Below are positions 34,621 to 42,616 of a stretch of 64,000 nucleotides of DNA, one piece after another. The notes beneath the pieces are model-generated. The model saw only the letters and a list, made by a program, of their open reading frames with translations, was not told the DNA's origin and did no database searches. Source of the stretch: Microvirga aerophila (GTDB taxonomy: Bacteria; Pseudomonadota; Alphaproteobacteria; Rhizobiales; Beijerinckiaceae); assembly GCF_003332305.1 (NCBI RefSeq), contig NZ_QOIO01000029.1, positions 16,946 to 80,945 of the forward strand, written 5' to 3'. Within the stretch, counting starts at the first letter, position 1; each line of letters opens with the position of its first letter. Both the position numbers and the translations under genes were made by a program.

Positions 34621-35628
34621 ATGTCCTTGCCGCTAACGGTCCCGCCGAGGGCCGGTCACCAGAGCTTCCTCTACTCGCCAGTCGTCACGGATCTCGACGC
34701 GCTTGAGGCCGATGTCGCAATCCTCGGCATTCCATATGGCAGCGCCTACGAGCCGCATGCGATCGCGAACGATCAGATCAAGGCTCCGGATGCTGTCCGC
34801 GCTGTAACGGATCGGATCAGCCGGGGGCTTGAGCGCTACGATTTCGACGTAGGCGGCACGATCTATGGCGACCGCGACCTGAAGGTCGTCGATGTCGGGA
34901 ACGTCCCGTTCGATATTCATGACCGGAGCAGCCATTACAGGCGGGCCGAGGAAGCGGTCCGAAAGATCCTGGCCGCCGGCGCGATGCCAATCACGATCGG
35001 CGGCGACCACGGCATCCCGATTCCTATCCTGCGCGCCTTCGAAGGCCGCGGACCCATCACGCTGATCCAAGTGGATGCGCATATCGATTGGCGCGATCAC
35101 GTGAACGGCGTCTATGACGGCCTTTCAAGTCCGATCCGCCGGGCCTCCGAGATGGACCATATCGGCGACATCTTCCAGATCGGCATCAGGTCCCAGGGAA
35201 GCGCCCGTCCCGAGGAGGTGGAGGCTGCGCTTGCCTACGGCGCAAACATCATCCCGGCTTTCGAGGTCCACGATGGCGGTATCGACGCCGTGTTGGCTCG
35301 CATTCCCGATGGGGGGCAGTACTACATCACCATCGACGCCGACGGCCTGGACCCATCCGTCATGCCGGCCGTGGAGGGGCCTGCTCCCGGAGGTCTGACG
35401 TTCCATCAGGTCCGCCGTCTCATCCACGGGCTGGTCGGTAAGGGGCGGGTGCTCGGCATGGATATCGTCGAGATCACGCCGTCGTTCGACGTGAACAACA
35501 TCACCAGCATCACAGCCGGGAGACTTATGGTGAATCTCATCGGATCAGCCGTTCGAGCTGGCTATTTCGACGCTTCTTCAACTGAACGCCGTCTCGCTCC
35601 AGAAACCACGAGGTTGTGCAATGTCTAA
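34621..35628 (+). CDS. Ureohydrolase-family enzyme 1 (agmatinase-like)
   Basis: A 335-residue member of the arginase/agmatinase/guanidinobutyrase family. The two-metal ligands are kept: His in GGDHGIPIPIL, Asp/His/Asp in VDAHIDWRD, Asp/Asp in IDADGLDP. The usual loop TGTPEPGG is replaced by VEGPAPGG, and the HGTPFRR-type substrate loop by DGLSSPIRR, so the substrate is probably not agmatine. Members hydrolyse a guanidino group to urea and an amine. The start has AAGGGG before it. The gene overlaps the next by eight bases and is controlled from the LysR region. Confidence 0.82.
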   Translation: MSLPLTVPPRAGHQSFLYSPVVTDLDALEADVAILGIPYGSAYEPHAIANDQIKAPDAVRAVTDRISRGLERYDFDVGGTIYGDRDLKVVDVGNVPFDIHDRSSHYRRAEEAVRKILAAGAMPITIGGDHGIPIPILRAFEGRGPITLIQVDAHIDWRDHVNGVYDGLSSPIRRASEMDHIGDIFQIGIRSQGSARPEEVEAALAYGANIIPAFEVHDGGIDAVLARIPDGGQYYITIDADGLDPSVMPAVEGPAPGGLTFHQVRRLIHGLVGKGRVLGMDIVEITPSFDVNNITSITAGRLMVNLIGSAVRAGYFDASSTERRLAPETTRLCNV

Positions 35629-36475
35629 TATCGATCGCAGGCAATTCGGCCTTCTGGCGGGAGGCGCAGCGCTGGGCCTATTCGCGCCGCGCCCCGCCTT
35701 TGCCGAAACGACCCTTGAAAAGATCAGGCGCACGGGCGTGCTCAGGGTCGGCACCGAGGCGGCCTTCCCGCCCTTTGAGTTCGTCAAGGATGGCAAGATC
35801 GTCGGCTACGGCAAGGACATCCTCGATGAGGTCGTGGCCGCGCTCGGCGTCAAGCTCGAACAACTCGACCTGCCGTGGCAAGGCATCCTGCCGGGCATCC
35901 TGGCGGGCAAGTTCGATCTCGTAGCAACTACCGTCGGCATCAACGAGGAGCGCGCAAAGCGCTACGCGTACACCCTGCCCATCGCCGATGGGGTGCCCTA
36001 TGCGGCAAAGCGCAAGGGCGAAGCGATGAAGAGCATGGCAGATCTCAACGGCAAGGTCGTCGCCACGCAACTTGCCTCCTCGACCGAACCGGTCGCCAAG
36101 GCCGTCGACGCCAAGCTCAAGGCGGATGGCGGGAAGGGGTTTGCGGACCTCAAGCTTTATACGGCCTTCACGGAGAGTTACGTGGCACTGGCGAACGGGG
36201 AGGTCGACGCCGTGATCCAGTCCCTCCCGAGTCTTGCGGTGCTCGTCAAGGAGCGTCCGGAGACCTTCGAGCTTCTCGCACCGATGACTGCAGGCGCGAA
36301 CTACACCTACCTGTCATGGGTCACGCGTCCGAACGATCTGGATCTGCGGGACTTCGTATCCGGCGTGATCCGCACCATGCGCGACGACGGCCGGCTGGGC
36401 AAGCTGCAAGACAAGTGGTTCGGATTCCAGATGAAAATTCCGGAAACCGGCTACCTGCCCCCGGGTTCGTTCTAA
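35621..36475 (+). CDS. Polar amino-acid ABC substrate-binding protein
   Basis: A 284-residue SBP_bac_3 family protein. The signal has a twin-arginine pattern (DRRQFGLLAGGAALGLF). The mature domain starts LRVGTEAAFPPFEFVKDGKIVGYGKDI, typical of binding proteins for basic or polar amino acids. Placed between two ureohydrolases, it probably binds a guanidino compound such as arginine, agmatine, guanidinobutyrate or guanidinoacetate (inference). Confidence 0.87.
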   Translation: MSNIDRRQFGLLAGGAALGLFAPRPAFAETTLEKIRRTGVLRVGTEAAFPPFEFVKDGKIVGYGKDILDEVVAALGVKLEQLDLPWQGILPGILAGKFDLVATTVGINEERAKRYAYTLPIADGVPYAAKRKGEAMKSMADLNGKVVATQLASSTEPVAKAVDAKLKADGGKGFADLKLYTAFTESYVALANGEVDAVIQSLPSLAVLVKERPETFELLAPMTAGANYTYLSWVTRPNDLDLRDFVSGVIRTMRDDGRLGKLQDKWFGFQMKIPETGYLPPGSF

Positions 36476-36501
36476 TTGGGACTGGAAGGATCTCGAGGGC
36501 G

Positions 36502-37161
36502 ATGGTTTTCCAGACTGCTCATCTCATTTCGGTGATGCCGAACCTGTCGGCCGCCGCCCTCGTCAACCTCCGCCTCGCGTTGATCATCATCGCGATCGCC
36601 CTGATCCTCGGCACGGCGCTCACGATCCTCCGGTCACTCAAGATCGCTCCCGTGAATGCGGTGATCGACGTGCTGATCAGCTTCATCCGCGGAACGCCGC
36701 TGCTGGTCCAGATCTTCATCTTCTACTACGCTTTGCCGAATGCCGGGTTGGATTTGAGCGCCGAGGTCGCCGGAGTGCTGGCCATCTCGTTCAACAGCGC
36801 GGTCTTCGTCAGCGAGATCATGCGCGGCAGCCTTCCAACGATCGATCCTGGACAGATCGAGGCCGCCACGGCGCTGGGATTGCGTCGCCACGTGATCTGG
36901 CTGCGGGTGATCCTGCCCCAGCTCTTTCGTCGAACCCTCCCGGTCCTCATCAACGAGTCCACCATCGTCGTGAAGGGCACGGCGCTGCTCTCGGTCATCA
37001 CGGTGGTGGATGTCCTGCGCACCGCCCAGCAGATCGCCAGCTCTACCTTCCGTCCCTTCGAGACCCTCGTAGGCGCGGCCATCGTCTTCCTCGTCATCAA
37101 TCTGGCAGTGAGCTTCGTGGGCATGACCCTCGAGGCACGCCTCGCCGCAAGGCGGATGTAA
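36502..37161 (+). CDS. Polar amino-acid ABC permease 1
   Basis: A 219-residue His/Glu/Gln/Arg-type permease. The hallmark FIRGTPLLVQIFIFYYALP and the ATPase-contact EAA loop (IEAATALGLRRHVIWLRVILPQ) are present. The in-frame reading extends upstream within the binding-protein gene in another frame, so the start at 36502 with GAGGG before it is chosen. Forms the channel with the next gene. Confidence 0.88.
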   Translation: MVFQTAHLISVMPNLSAAALVNLRLALIIIAIALILGTALTILRSLKIAPVNAVIDVLISFIRGTPLLVQIFIFYYALPNAGLDLSAEVAGVLAISFNSAVFVSEIMRGSLPTIDPGQIEAATALGLRRHVIWLRVILPQLFRRTLPVLINESTIVVKGTALLSVITVVDVLRTAQQIASSTFRPFETLVGAAIVFLVINLAVSFVGMTLEARLAARRM

Positions 37162-37165
37162 GCCT

Positions 37166-37888
37166 ATGGGTTTCGACGTCTCGGTCTTCACCACCTATTG
37201 GCCCCTGTTTCTTCAAGGCGCGCTCCTGACGATCCGGGTTTGCTTGGCGGCCTTCGTGGTTGGCTTCGCGCTCGGCACTGTGCTCGCGCTCCTTGCGCTT
37301 GTGCCCCTACGGCCGCTGCGGTTCCTGATCGGTGTATATCTTGCAGTGCTGCGGGGCATCCCGTTCATCATCATCCTGTTCCTGGTGCATTACGGCCTGC
37401 CTTTTGCAGGCGTCCGCCTCCCGGCCGTCTTCACCGGCACCATCGCTCTCTCCCTGTTCGCCAGCGCCTATTTCGCCGAGATTGTAAGAGCTGCCATCGT
37501 CGCTCTGCCGAAGGGACAGTTCGAATCCGCGAGAGCGATCGGCATGTCGCCCGGGCAGGCCATGCGCTACGTGGTGGCTCCACAGATCCTTCGTCCTCTC
37601 GTGCCGCCTTCCACCAACATGACGCTCACGATGATCAAGGAATCGTCCGTCCTGAGCTCCATCACAGTGGCGGAGCTGACCTATCAGGGGTTGGTGGTGC
37701 AGGGGAACACCTTCGCGCCCTTCGAGGTCTTCGCCGTGGTGGCCGGCGTATACTGGATTATCTCCATCGCCGTGGCGCGGGCCGCAACTCTGCTTGAGCG
37801 CAAGGCCGGCGGAGCGCAGTCCAAGGCTGTCACCCGCAACAGCCTTGCGGACAGCTTCCTTTCCCTCGAACGACGGCCCGCATCATGA
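37166..37888 (+). CDS. Polar amino-acid ABC permease 2
   Basis: A 240-residue permease of the same family (VLRGIPFIIILFLVHYGLP and ESARAIGMSPGQAMRYVVAPQIL). The start is four bases after the previous stop, and its end overlaps the ATPase start by four bases. The family normally works as a heterodimer of two such permeases. Confidence 0.88.
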   Translation: MGFDVSVFTTYWPLFLQGALLTIRVCLAAFVVGFALGTVLALLALVPLRPLRFLIGVYLAVLRGIPFIIILFLVHYGLPFAGVRLPAVFTGTIALSLFASAYFAEIVRAAIVALPKGQFESARAIGMSPGQAMRYVVAPQILRPLVPPSTNMTLTMIKESSVLSSITVAELTYQGLVVQGNTFAPFEVFAVVAGVYWIISIAVARAATLLERKAGGAQSKAVTRNSLADSFLSLERRPAS

Positions 37889-38703
37889 GCGACATACCGG
37901 TTCTGTCGGTCTCCGCCCTCGTGAAGCGGTTCGGCCGAACGTCGGCCCTGGAACAGATTTATCTCGACATCCATCGCGGCGAGGTGGTCGCACTCACCGG
38001 CCCGAGCGGCTGCGGGAAGAGCACGTTGCTGCGCTGCCTAACCTGGCTCGAACAGCCTGACGACGGCTTCATTGCTATCGAAGGGAAACCATTCGGGCGC
38101 GAGGTGAACCCCGGCGGAGCTGTCCGCCGCCACAGTGGCCGGCAGATCGACACCATGCGCCCGCGGATCGGCATGGTGTTCCAGCAACTTCATCTCTGGC
38201 CACACCTCAGCGCCCTCGACAACATTGCGCGCCCGCAGGTCGTGGTGCTTGGTCGGGCGCCCGAGGAAGCGGCCCGTCGAGGCAGGGCTCTGCTGGAACG
38301 GCTGGGTCTTGCCGACAAGGCCTCGTCCTTCCCTCATGAGTTGTCCGGCGGTCAACGCCAGCGAGTCGCCATCGCCAGGGCGCTTGCCATGGACCCGGCC
38401 CTGATGCTGTTCGACGAGCCGACATCGGCTCTCGATCCCGAATTGGTCGGCGAGGTGCTCGAACTCCTGAGGGATCTCGCCCGGGGCGGCATGACCATGC
38501 TGGTCGTCACCCACGAAATCGGCTTCGCGGCCAAAGTGGCGGACCGCATCGCGTTCATGGATGGCGGCCGCATCGTCGAGGACGGCCCGGCCCAGCAGGT
38601 GCTGAACCAGGCTTCCAGCCTGCGCGCGAGGGCGTTCTTCGATCTCGTCATGTCCCCGGGGCGCGCCGGCGCCGGCGCGCAATCATCATCCACAAAGGAG
38701 TAG
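37885..38703 (+). CDS. Polar amino-acid ABC ATPase
   Basis: A 272-residue ATPase with Walker A GPSGCGKST, Q-loop FQQLHLWPH, signature LSGGQRQRVAIARAL, Walker B LMLFDEPTSALDPE and switch His in VVTHEIGFA. The His/Gln/Glu transporter type. It ends three bases before the second ureohydrolase gene, so the importer and enzymes are on one message. Confidence 0.92.
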   Translation: MSDIPVLSVSALVKRFGRTSALEQIYLDIHRGEVVALTGPSGCGKSTLLRCLTWLEQPDDGFIAIEGKPFGREVNPGGAVRRHSGRQIDTMRPRIGMVFQQLHLWPHLSALDNIARPQVVVLGRAPEEAARRGRALLERLGLADKASSFPHELSGGQRQRVAIARALAMDPALMLFDEPTSALDPELVGEVLELLRDLARGGMTMLVVTHEIGFAAKVADRIAFMDGGRIVEDGPAQQVLNQASSLRARAFFDLVMSPGRAGAGAQSSSTKE

Positions 38704-38706
38704 AAT

Positions 38707-39675
38707 ATGGACCGCGTGGACCGACCCTATGTCGGTATTCCGTCTTTCCTGCGCACGCCGATCTGCGCCGATCTGTCCGATCTCGATGCCGATGTGGCCA
38801 TTCTGGGCGTGCCGTTCGACGAAGGCTCCCCGTTCCTGCCGGGCAGCCGCATGGGGCCGCGGGCCCTGCGGGAGCATTCCCTCCGGTTCAGCCCCAGGGG
38901 CGTCTATGATCCCGAAACCGGCAACGAATACTTGGCAGCAGAACTGACAGGCGGTCTCATCGCCGATGTGGGCGATGTGGATATCCGCCCTACCAACACC
39001 GAGGCGACGTTCGAGAACATCACAGCTTCCGTGCGCGCCATTCTCGAGCGAGGAGCCATGCCCGTGGTTCTCGGAGGCGATCATTCGATCACCTATCCGA
39101 TCTTCCGAGCATTCGACCGCCCGGTCCACGTGATCCAGTTCGACGCCCATTGCGACTATGGCTCATTCGAGCACGGGCTGCGCTATACCAATGGGCATGC
39201 CTTCCGGCACGTGGCCGCGATGGAAACCGCCCTCAGCCTTACGCAGGTCGGCATCAGAAGCCTGCGCAACAGCAAGGATCAGATCGACGAGATTCGGGCG
39301 GACGGCAATCGCGTCATCCCGATGGGCCAGTTCCGCAGTCTCGGTCCGTCAGGGATCGCGGAGCTGCTTCCCCCCGGGTCTCCAGTTTATGTGAGCATCG
39401 ACGTCGATGCCCTCGACATGTCCCTCGTGCCGGGCTGCGTCTCCGCCGAGCCGGATGGCATGTCCTATCCCGAGCTGCGGGACAGCCTGCGGGCGATCGC
39501 GGAGCGGCATGAGATCATCGGCTTCGACTTCGTGGAGGTAAACCCGCCCCTCGACGTGGGGACGGGCGTCACTGCCTATCTGGGAGCGCTCGTCGTGATC
39601 GAGTTTCTGGGGCATATTTGTAATCAACCTCGCTGGATCGAACGCCGCGAGAACCGTCGCGTAGCGGCGAGGTGA
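38707..39675 (+). CDS. Ureohydrolase-family enzyme 2 (agmatinase-like)
   Basis: The 322-residue product keeps the metal ligands: His in GGDHSITYPIF, Asp/His/Asp in FDAHCDYG, Asp/Asp in IDVDALDM. The usual TGTPEPGG loop is changed to CVSAEPDGMSY, and DP after the ligands is DM. It differs from enzyme 1 in this loop, so the two likely act on different guanidino substrates or in sequence. GGAG lies before the ATG. Confidence 0.82.
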   Translation: MDRVDRPYVGIPSFLRTPICADLSDLDADVAILGVPFDEGSPFLPGSRMGPRALREHSLRFSPRGVYDPETGNEYLAAELTGGLIADVGDVDIRPTNTEATFENITASVRAILERGAMPVVLGGDHSITYPIFRAFDRPVHVIQFDAHCDYGSFEHGLRYTNGHAFRHVAAMETALSLTQVGIRSLRNSKDQIDEIRADGNRVIPMGQFRSLGPSGIAELLPPGSPVYVSIDVDALDMSLVPGCVSAEPDGMSYPELRDSLRAIAERHEIIGFDFVEVNPPLDVGTGVTAYLGALVVIEFLGHICNQPRWIERRENRRVAAR

Positions 39676-39682
39676 GAACGCT

Positions 39683-40303
39683 ATGACGATTAATTGCGAT
39701 GAGGTCATTCCCGCCCGGCACGGCAAGGCTATCAGACTGCGGAAGGGTGAGGCGGTGGCCGTGGTCAATACCCACGGCACTCAGGTTGTGGATACCTGGG
39801 CGTTCTGCGTGGAGGATCCGGCCCATTATATGTCCATGGAGCATACCCGCGTGGAGAACGGGCGGCTGATGCCGGCGGTAGGCCACATGCTCTTCACCAA
39901 CCAGCGCGAGCCGATCCTCGTCCTTGAAGAGGACCGCTCGCCGGGGATTCACGACACCATCATGGCCGCATGCGACCGGTGGCGCTACGAACGCCTCGGC
40001 TGCCAGGAGTACCATCGGAACTGCGCCGACAATCTGGTCGAGGCGATGGCTGAACTCGGCGTCGCAGTCACCGAGATCCCCGCGCCCCTGAATCTTTTCA
40101 TGAACATTCCGGTCGGCCAGGACATGAGCCTGACGCAAGGAACACCGCTCGGGCAGCCTGGCGATCACGTGGTGCTGCGCGCGCAGCGTGATTGCATCGT
40201 TGCGTTCTCCGCCTGCCCTCAGGACATAACCCCGATCAACGGCCGCATGCCTACCGACGCGCATCTGCGGCTCTTCCCCCTCACCATAGGAGCTGACGCA
40301 TGA
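39683..40303 (+). CDS. DUF1989 (urea carboxylase-associated family) protein 1
   Basis: A 206-residue DUF1989 protein. The family landmark VNTHGTQVVDTWAF and the later block HDTIMAACDRWRYERLGCQEYHRNCADNLVEAM are clear. Two such proteins (CgdA and CgdB) form carboxyguanidine deiminase beside guanidine carboxylase in other bacteria. No carboxylase is seen in this window, so the role here is open. Ends in a four-base overlap with the second DUF1989 gene. Confidence 0.85.
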   Translation: MTINCDEVIPARHGKAIRLRKGEAVAVVNTHGTQVVDTWAFCVEDPAHYMSMEHTRVENGRLMPAVGHMLFTNQREPILVLEEDRSPGIHDTIMAACDRWRYERLGCQEYHRNCADNLVEAMAELGVAVTEIPAPLNLFMNIPVGQDMSLTQGTPLGQPGDHVVLRAQRDCIVAFSACPQDITPINGRMPTDAHLRLFPLTIGADA

Positions 40304-40912
40304 CCGAAACGAATCTCGAAACCCTTCCGGCGCGCAGCGGCCGCGCCGCGCGGCTCAAGGCCGGCCAAGCCATCAAGGTCATCAACACGCACGGCCAAGC
40401 AGGTGGTGGATTTTTGGGCCTTCAATGCGGAGGACATGCGTGAGTTCATGTCCATGGAGCATCTGCGTCCCACCATCGGCACCATCAGGCCGACCGCAGG
40501 ACACAAGCTTGTCACCAATCGACGCCGGCCTATCCTCCTCTTTGAGGAAGACACGTCTCCGGGCGTGCACGACACCCTTATGGCCGCCTGCGACAACTAC
40601 CGTTACGGGTTGCTTGGATGCACCCATTACCACGACAACTGCACGGACAACCTTTTCGCCGGTATGGCGCGCCTAGGCCTGACGCCCCCTGAATGCCCGA
40701 GCCCGCTCAATCTATGGATGAATATTCCGGTTCATCCGGACGGCGCTACGGAATGGGGCGTCCCGGCTTCGAAGCCGGGGGACTATGTGGTGTTGCGGGC
40801 GGTCATGGATTGCGTGGTCGCCATGTCGGCCTGCCCTCAAGACATCCTGCCGATCAACGGGCAGAATCTGAATCCGACGGTAGCGCACTATATGGTGCTG
40901 GATGCGGCGTGA
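40300..40912 (+). pseudogene. DUF1989 protein 2, broken by a one-base insertion
   Basis: Translation from the ATG at 40300 gives MTETNLETLPARSG...VINTHG and then leaves the family pattern, stopping at 40443 after 47 residues. One base later the frame at 40397 continues as KQVVDFWAFNAEDMREFMSMEH, the expected DUF1989 sequence, through to 40912. Removing one C from GGCC at 40393-40396 restores HGKQVVDFWAF. This is a frameshift in the gene or a sequencing error. The rest of the protein is well conserved, so the change is recent. Confidence 0.82.
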
Positions 40913-40936
40913 AGCATCGCGTCGACTTTTGCCCGT

Positions 40937-42616
40937 TTATTCGACGGAGCTCTGATGAGGGCGTCCCGCTTCGGGCAGGTGCACGACGTTGTCGCGTGAT
41001 TGCGCGGCTTCGAGAAGTTCAGCGATGCGGGACGCCAGCTCTGCCTGCCGAAACGGCTTGGCCAGCCGCGGCAACTCGGCCCCGGGCCCTTGGACCAGAT
41101 TGGTGTAGCCGGTGATGAGAAGGGCCGGGAGGGCCGGACGGAGCTTGCGCGCCTCCCGCACCATATCGGCTCCGCCCATTCCGGGCATCAGGTAATCGCT
41201 TACGAGAAGATCGACTTCGATCTCGCCCCGGCGCAGGAGGCCGAGCGCCTCCGCGCCGGAACTGGCCTGGACCACGGAGTAACCGAGATCCATCAGCATT
41301 TCGGCGGTGCCGATCCGCACCAGCTCCTCGTCATCGACGAGCAGTACGGTCGACGGCCGCGCTGCCGGAATGGCCTCGATCTGCGTTTGCTCGCTTGCCG
41401 CCGCCTTCTCGTCGGCCACAGGAAGCCAAAGCTCGGCCCGGGTTCCGACCCCTGGTTTGCTCGACAGCAGGAGCGCTCCGCCTGACTGCGCCGCAAGCCC
41501 GTGCACCATCGATAGGCCAAGGCCGGTGCCTTTGCCCACGCCCTTGGTGGAGAAGAACGGCTCGATGGCGCGCTTCAAGGTAGCGGCATCCATCCCCACG
41601 CCCGTATCGACGACGGATATGCAGACGTATTCGCCTACTTTCAAAGCGTCCCGGGGCTTGGACCGGATCGATTCCTGTCTGATCTCTATGGTCAACCGAC
41701 CTCCCCCCGGCATGGCGTCCCGCGCATTGATGGCGAGGTTCAGCACGGCGAGTTCCAGCTGACTTGGATCCACCCGAGCCGCCGGCAGGCTTTGCGGTGA
41801 CTTCAGGCTGACCGCGATGGTTGGCCCGATGGAACGGGTCACGAGATCCTCGATGCCGGCGAGAAGTCCCGATACATCCACGGCTTTCGGCTGAAGATCC
41901 TGACGACGGGCGAAGGCCAGCAGGCGCTGCACCAGGGTAGCGGCCCGGCTGGTTGCCTGCAGGGCGTTTTCGACCAGCCGCTGCGATCGCGCATCGTCAG
42001 CCGCTATGCGTCGGCGCAGCAAATCGAGGTTGCCCATCACCGGGGTGAGCAGGTTGTTGAAGTCGTGGGCGACACCGCCGGTCAGCTGCCCAATGGTTTC
42101 CAGCTTCTGGGCCTCGTGAAGCTGGGCCAGCGCTTCCTCACGCTCGCGGGTGCGTTCGAGAACAAGGCGCTCGAGTTCCTCGCGGGACCGGGCGAGAACA
42201 TCACGGGCTTCGTATTGGCGGCGGCGTGCATTCAGGGCGGACCGCACCGCCCGGACCATGCTCTCGGCATGTAGGGGGCGCTCCAGCAGCACCACGTTCC
42301 GCAGGCGGTCGAGGGTTTCGAAGGCCCGTGTGGAGCGGACGCCCTTGTGGCCGTTGGCCAGGACGACGAACGGGAAATCGGACCAGGGTGGTTGCTGCTC
42401 CAGCCGCGCCGCGAGAAGGTCGAGATCCGCGCTGGCAAGGGCCTCCTCTGCAACCAGCGCGGCGCCCGCGCCCTGTTCTACGGCGCTGGAAAGGGCATTC
42501 AGATGCTCGCAGATAAGCGCCGGAATGCCATGACGATTCAGCAGATCAGCGGCAACCGCCGCGTCCCGGCCGTGGGGTGTCAGGATGAGAACGGTCTTAT
42601 CCATTGCCGATGCCAT
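40937..42616 (-). CDS. Hybrid histidine kinase with C-terminal receiver, KaiC-coupled
   Basis: About 559 residues. Domain order: an N-terminal receiver-like domain (about 5-125) without the normal phosphorylated Asp, a coiled coil (about 130-165), HisKA with GGVAHDFNNLL, an HATPase domain (NLAINARDAMPGGG, VDTGVGMD, GKGTGLGLSMVHG), and a C-terminal receiver (LLVDDEELVRI; Asp in LVSDYLMPG). There is no membrane segment, so it is cytosolic. Its start overlaps the end of the kaiC-like gene: 42616 has GAAGG five bases upstream, and 42604 is an alternative. Confidence 0.88.
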   Translation of the reverse strand: MASAMDKTVLILTPHGRDAAVAADLLNRHGIPALICEHLNALSSAVEQGAGAALVAEEALASADLDLLAARLEQQPPWSDFPFVVLANGHKGVRSTRAFETLDRLRNVVLLERPLHAESMVRAVRSALNARRRQYEARDVLARSREELERLVLERTREREEALAQLHEAQKLETIGQLTGGVAHDFNNLLTPVMGNLDLLRRRIAADDARSQRLVENALQATSRAATLVQRLLAFARRQDLQPKAVDVSGLLAGIEDLVTRSIGPTIAVSLKSPQSLPAARVDPSQLELAVLNLAINARDAMPGGGRLTIEIRQESIRSKPRDALKVGEYVCISVVDTGVGMDAATLKRAIEPFFSTKGVGKGTGLGLSMVHGLAAQSGGALLLSSKPGVGTRAELWLPVADEKAAASEQTQIEAIPAARPSTVLLVDDEELVRIGTAEMLMDLGYSVVQASSGAEALGLLRRGEIEVDLLVSDYLMPGMGGADMVREARKLRPALPALLITGYTNLVQGPGAELPRLAKPFRQAELASRIAELLEAAQSRDNVVHLPEAGRPHQSSVE

